Positions 60,011 through 64,000 of a DNA stretch of 64,000 bases are shown piece by piece. The notes beneath the pieces are model-generated. The model saw only the letters and a program-made list of their open reading frames with translations, was not told the DNA's origin and did not search any database. Where the stretch lies: assembly GCA_009929855.1 (NCBI GenBank), contig RZZN01000002.1, positions 1-64,000 of the forward strand. Reading direction: 5' to 3'. This stretch comes from Gammaproteobacteria bacterium (GTDB lineage: Bacteria; Pseudomonadota; Gammaproteobacteria; Chromatiales; Chromatiaceae). The position numbers and the translations under genes were made by a program. Numbering within the stretch: the first letter of the stretch is position 1; each line of letters starts with the position of its first letter.

Positions 60011-63000
60011 GCGCCAGGGCGCGCTGGCCGTGATGAGCGCGGTGATCTGGCTCTCGAGCGCATCCAGACGTGGCTTCAGTCCGTGCTCGCCGTGTGTGAT
60101 CGCCTCCTCCAAGGTGCTCGCCGATGCCATCAGGTCGAGCGCGCAGAGAAAACCAGCATTGCCTCGCAGTGTGTGCATGCGCCGCGCGGCGCTCATCTGA
60201 TCACCCTTGGCCAGATCCTCGCGGGTGCGTTCCACGACATCGGCGAAGTCGTCGACAAAGAGCGCGAGCAGGCCAAGGAACATGGAGCGGTCATGGCCCA
60301 GGCGCTGGGTGACGCGCTCCCGATCGATCCCTGGGATCTCGGGAAAGACCTCGCTCTGAGCCGGCTCGGTCTCCAGCGCGGCGGGCTCCACTGATCGCGC
60401 TGCGGGACCCGGCGTCTTGATCCAACTCGCCAGGAGTATGGCCATTTGGTCCAGGTCCACCGGTTTGGCCAGCAGCGCATCGGCGCCGGCCGCGCGCGCC
60501 GCGGCCTGCTGCGTGTCACCCACGCCGGCGGTGAAGGCGATGATCGGCAGCGCGGTCAGACCGAGCTCGCCGCGGATCATCTGGATCGCGGTGAGTCCAT
60601 CCATGACTGGCATCTGGATATCCATCAAGACTACATCGAATCCATCGGGTCGGGTACGCAGGATCTGTACGGCCTGTTGGCCATCGGCCGCCAGGATGGT
60701 GTCGGCCCCTTCCAGCGCGAGTGCCCGCTCCACCAGATCACGACTCATGGCGCTGTCGTCCACGACCAGAACCCGCGCGCGGGCCAGACGCGGGCCGCTG
60801 GGGGCGGCTGGTGGCGGTCTCTCGATGGCGCTCGCCATCTCCTCGGCGACCGGCGTGAATGGAAGCTCGATCCAGAAGGTGCTCCCCCGCTCGAGCTGGC
60901 TCTCGACCCCAATGGCTCCACCCATCAGCTCGACCAGGCGCTTGCAGATGGACAGGCCCAAACCGGTGCCGCCGAAGCGCCGGCTGATGCCTGCGTCGGC
61001 TTGTGTGAAGGGGTTGAAGAGTCGGACCAGCGCCGCGGGCGCGATCCCGATCCCGGTGTCCTGGACCCTGAACCTGAGCCGGATCTGGTTCGCATCCTGC
61101 TCGCGAATGGTGACGCGCAGCACGACCTCGCCGTGCTCGGTGAACTTGATCGCGTTTCCCAATAGATTCAGCAGGACTTGCTCCAGACGCAAGCCGTCGC
61201 CGCGCAATGGCCCGGGTAGGCCGCGCGGTGGCACGATACGCAGGGTGAGGCCCTTGGCACTCGCCGCCGCGCCCATCAGACTCTCCAGGCCGCTCAGCAA
61301 GGTCGCCAGATCGAATGGGCGCGGCTCGATGCGGAGCTGCCCAGCCTCGATCTTGGATAGATCCAGAACGTCGTTGAGGATCGTCAGCAGCGATTGTCCG
61401 GCGGCACGGATCCGCTCGATCATGTCGCGCTGATTTCCCGAGAGCGGCTCGCGCTCGAGCACTTGGGCGAGACCGAGCACGGCGTTCAAGGGTGTCCGAA
61501 TCTCATGACTGATGTGGGCGAGGAACTCGCTCTTGGCGGCATTGGCGGCGGCCGCGGCCGCCGAGGCCTGGCGCAGCTCGTGCTCGTAGCGCTTGCGCTC
61601 GCTGATGTCGCGGGTCACCCCGAGGATCTCGACGAAGGTGCCATCGGTGCCGAGCAGTGGGCTGATCGTCACGTCGGTCCAGACCGTCGAGCCATCCTTG
61701 CGACGCTGCTCGAGCTCGCCGCGAAAGATCGCCGGGGGGAGCCCGACCGCGAGGTTGGCATGCAGTCGAGCGAAATAGTCACGCGCCACCGCCAGCGACT
61801 GGGGTGTCAGGATGTCCTCGATCGATTGACGCAAGACCTCCTCCGGCGTGTAGCCGCGCAGCTTGACGACCGCTGGCCCCACGTAGGAATAGCGGCCTTC
61901 CAGGTCCATCGTCCAGATGACGTCGACCGCGTTGTCGGCCAGCAGGCGGTGCCGCGTCTCGCTGATGCGCAGCCGCTCCTCCATCTGCTTGCGCGCCGTG
62001 ATGTCCTCGACGATGCTCAGATAGCGCGGGGTCTCCTCGGTGTCGACCTGGACCGGCGCGCAGCTCAGGCTGGCCCAGACCACCGCGCCGGAGGGCTGGA
62101 GATAGCGTTTGTTCTGGCGATAGGCCGAGATCTCACCGGATTTCAAACGCGCCGTGAGCGCCCGGCTCTCGGCCACATCCTCTGGATGAGTGAGGCGGAT
62201 CGGATCCAGTCCCACCAGCTCCTGCGGTGTGCGACCGACGATCTCGGCGAAGCGCTGGTTCGCCTCGATGATGCGACCGCTGTCCGAATCGCGCAGCGCT
62301 ACACCGAGTGGCGCTTGCTCGAAGATGACCCGGAAGCGCGATTCAGCCGCGCGTTGTGCCTGTAAGGCGGCCAGCTCCAGGCGCTGCCGGTCGCGCCGCC
62401 AGAGCTGGTAGGCCGCGGAATAGACCAGCAGCAAGCCCAGACCCACGATCAGTGCGATGCTCTGGGTCATGGTTTGAATACCGGCATAGGCCTCGCGCTC
62501 GTCGATCTCGGCGAGCATCAGCCAGGGCGAGCCCTGCACGGCCGCGGCGTAGGCCAGGACCGGAACCCCCCGATAGTCGCGTCCGCCGGCGAGGATGCCA
62601 CGCTCGCCCTCGACGGCCCGCGCCGCCGGTAGATCGGGCGTAGCCAATGGGCGCAGCAAGGTCAGCGCCGCGTCAGGCTGGTGACGCAGTGGGGTGAGAA
62701 AGCGCACCCCAGCGCCGTCGCGTCGAACCAGGTAGGTCTCAGCGGTCCGGGTCGGGACCGGCCAGGATTCCACCAGCGGATACAGCGACTGATCCGCCCG
62801 CCAGCACAGATAGGCGATGCCCAGCAACGGGGTGCTCGGTGGGCCGCCGATGGGGATCAGCAGGCCATATTGCGGGCGGCCTTGCGCGCCTCGGTGCAGA
62901 TCCAGGGTCTCGATCCGCGGCCGTTGCAGGATCTCGCGCAGCCGTGACTCGTGTAGCTCATGGGGTGTCTCACCGATGCTGAAGATGCTGCGCAGATCGG

Positions 63001-63388
63001 TATCGAGCACGCTCAGCCCGCTCCAGCCGCGCACCCGCGCGAGATCGGTCATCCGACCTTGCATGCGAGTCATCAGGACAGCGTCCTCTCGCCCGCCCTC
63101 CAGCCATTGCTCGAGCAGCAAGGGCAGCTGGGCATCGGCGAGGAAATGAAGCTCGGCATCGATGCGAGTCTGGACGATCCAGTGCTCGACCTGCTGGCGT
63201 TTTTGCTCGGCGATCACCGCGAGTGTGCGATGGGTCTCGCGGCGGATCTCGGCGCTCATCGAGCGATAGACCAGGACGCCGGTCAGAGCGATCAGCAGCG
63301 AAAACACAAAGAGTGGCAGGGCGAAGCGCACCCAGCGTCGGCGAGGAGGCGGCGACGCCCTGTACGGCTGGTTGTGGGACGCGCTCAT
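60008..63388 (-). CDS. Hybrid sensor histidine kinase with PAS, receiver and Hpt domains
   Basis: The 1126-residue protein has a membrane helix at about 20-43, a Cache-like periplasmic domain (45-305), a second helix at about 308-330, two PAS domains (about 350-470 and 476-600), HisKA with phospho-His628 in HISHEIRTPLN, a HATPase domain (FGGTGLGLSICKRL), a receiver domain with LMDIQMPVMDG and an Hpt domain with MHTLRGNAG. It is thus a complete BarA-type phosphorelay donor. No partner response regulator is next to it. ATG 63388 is chosen over the tracked start 48 residues upstream. Confidence 0.93.
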   Translation of the reverse strand: MSASHNQPYRASPPPRRRWVRFALPLFVFSLLIALTGVLVYRSMSAEIRRETHRTLAVIAEQKRQQVEHWIVQTRIDAELHFLADAQLPLLLEQWLEGGREDAVLMTRMQGRMTDLARVRGWSGLSVLDTDLRSIFSIGETPHELHESRLREILQRPRIETLDLHRGAQGRPQYGLLIPIGGPPSTPLLGIAYLCWRADQSLYPLVESWPVPTRTAETYLVRRDGAGVRFLTPLRHQPDAALTLLRPLATPDLPAARAVEGERGILAGGRDYRGVPVLAYAAAVQGSPWLMLAEIDEREAYAGIQTMTQSIALIVGLGLLLVYSAAYQLWRRDRQRLELAALQAQRAAESRFRVIFEQAPLGVALRDSDSGRIIEANQRFAEIVGRTPQELVGLDPIRLTHPEDVAESRALTARLKSGEISAYRQNKRYLQPSGAVVWASLSCAPVQVDTEETPRYLSIVEDITARKQMEERLRISETRHRLLADNAVDVIWTMDLEGRYSYVGPAVVKLRGYTPEEVLRQSIEDILTPQSLAVARDYFARLHANLAVGLPPAIFRGELEQRRKDGSTVWTDVTISPLLGTDGTFVEILGVTRDISERKRYEHELRQASAAAAAANAAKSEFLAHISHEIRTPLNAVLGLAQVLEREPLSGNQRDMIERIRAAGQSLLTILNDVLDLSKIEAGQLRIEPRPFDLATLLSGLESLMGAAASAKGLTLRIVPPRGLPGPLRGDGLRLEQVLLNLLGNAIKFTEHGEVVLRVTIREQDANQIRLRFRVQDTGIGIAPAALVRLFNPFTQADAGISRRFGGTGLGLSICKRLVELMGGAIGVESQLERGSTFWIELPFTPVAEEMASAIERPPPAAPSGPRLARARVLVVDDSAMSRDLVERALALEGADTILAADGQQAVQILRTRPDGFDVVLMDIQMPVMDGLTAIQMIRGELGLTALPIIAFTAGVGDTQQAAARAAGADALLAKPVDLDQMAILLASWIKTPGPAARSVEPAALETEPAQSEVFPEIPGIDRERVTQRLGHDRSMFLGLLALFVDDFADVVERTREDLAKGDQMSAARRMHTLRGNAGFLCALDLMASASTLEEAITHGEHGLKPRLDALESQITALITASAPWR

Positions 63389-63398
63389 CCCGACTGTG

Positions 63399-64000
63399 TC
63401 AACCTCTGAAGCAGGCCTCGACGAGCGCTCCAATCGCCGCCGACTGTGACTCGATGTCGCGCACCAGCGCGAGCTGGATCGCCGCCTTGCGCAGATTCTG
63501 ACCCGGCGCGGAGACCTTGAAATAACGATCACCCTCGAGGTGGTCGGTCAAGAAGCGCAGGCCCAGCTCGAAGGGCATCAACCAGATTGCCGCCTCGATG
63601 AGATCGACCTCGGCCCGGGTCAGCCAGGCGCGGGTCTGGCTCGCGTAGCCCTCCAAGAGTGGCGCGGCCAGCGTGAGGTCGAGTGCGACCCGTCCCGGCG
63701 CGGACTCGCCGCCGCGATTGCAGCAGGAGCGCAGACAATCGCCGATATCGTGCAGGACCAGGCCCGGCTGCAGGGTGTCCAGGTCGATCAGTGCGATGCC
63801 CTGCCCCGCTGGATCGAAGAGGATGTTGTCGAGCTTGGGATCACCATGAGTGACGCGGGTGGGGATGCCCCCCCGCGCGTGCGCATCCGCGAGGCGGGTC
63901 GCCAGGCTGCGCCGGGCGAGGACGCAGTCGATGGTCTCGGCCAGCAGGGGATCGCTTGGCTCACCATCAACCCGTGGCAGATTGGCCATGAACCGATCGA
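63399..64000 (-). CDS. Aminoglycoside/choline-kinase-like phosphotransferase (5' end outside window)
   Basis: The frame is open to the right edge, giving about 200 C-terminal residues. It has the catalytic motif THGDPKLDNILFD and the metal-binding LIDLDTL, followed by a helical C-lobe. Members phosphorylate small molecules such as choline, homoserine, aminosugars or aminoglycosides. The substrate cannot be inferred from this fragment. It is ten bases upstream of the histidine kinase gene, so the two are likely cotranscribed. Confidence 0.85.
   Translation of the reverse strand, partial: DRFMANLPRVDGEPSDPLLAETIDCVLARRSLATRLADAHARGGIPTRVTHGDPKLDNILFDPAGQGIALIDLDTLQPGLVLHDIGDCLRSCCNRGGESAPGRVALDLTLAAPLLEGYASQTRAWLTRAEVDLIEAAIWLMPFELGLRFLTDHLEGDRYFKVSAPGQNLRKAAIQLALVRDIESQSAAIGALVEACFRG

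Overview
This is a 64 kb chromosomal stretch of a GC-rich gammaproteobacterium. Gene order matches conserved gammaproteobacterial blocks: dsbD-cutA/fxsA-groESL, mlaFEDCB-murA, kdsD-kdsC-lptCAB-rpoN-hpf-ptsN and lptM-lysA-dapF. The GC content, an HprK-containing PTS, a bicarbonate transporter of the SbtA/SbtB type, ArsJ/GAPDH arsenate detoxification and a CoA-disulfide-reductase/rhodanese fusion suggest an autotrophic sulfur oxidiser, perhaps a purple sulfur bacterium of the Chromatiaceae. That assignment is inference: no photosynthesis, sulfur-oxidation or rRNA gene lies in the window.

Layout. 1-8.7 kb: the 3' end of a sigma-54 activator; a HAMP-domain membrane protein overlapping a Crp/Fnr regulator; the arsJ-GAPDH pair behind a 22-bp palindromic operator candidate; a CoA-disulfide reductase-rhodanese fusion; alanine dehydrogenase. 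8.7-20.8 kb, almost all on the minus strand: purD, an lpxA-type acyltransferase, purH, fis, dusB, prmA, accC, accB, aroQ, a TlpA-like thioredoxin, a DsbD with two N-terminal alpha domains, and cutA. 21-23.8 kb: fxsA and groES-groEL, with a sequence-perfect CIRCE element and a strong terminator. 24-31.4 kb (minus): mlaF-E-D-C-B, murA, hisG, hisD and hisC in one tightly packed run. 31.5-42.7 kb: a DUF72 gene, then on the plus strand kdsD, kdsC, lptC, lptA, lptB, rpoN, hpf, ptsN, hprK, rapZ, an EIIA-Man-like gene, HPr and enzyme I.

42.7-64 kb: a small CX3CX2C protein with an MBL-fold hydrolase, a DUF2189 membrane protein, a sulfotransferase, the lptM-lysA-methyltransferase-dapF-DUF484-xerC run, argS with a SPOR-domain gene, phoU, a malate:quinone oxidoreductase-like gene, sbtA and sbtB, a TerB-like gene, a HerA-like ATPase (DUF853), a large hybrid histidine kinase, and the 3' part of a phosphotransferase gene running off the right end.

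The genes are mainly housekeeping: purine, histidine, lysine and fatty-acid synthesis, and outer-membrane lipid and LPS transport. They are interleaved with regulatory modules. The regulatory PTS has HPr kinase but no sugar permease in the window. I see no rRNA, tRNA, insertion sequence, prophage or CRISPR array. The least explained items are the CX3CX2C protein, the HAMP/Crp pair, the doubled DsbD alpha domain, and the dyads upstream of sbtA and the ars pair.
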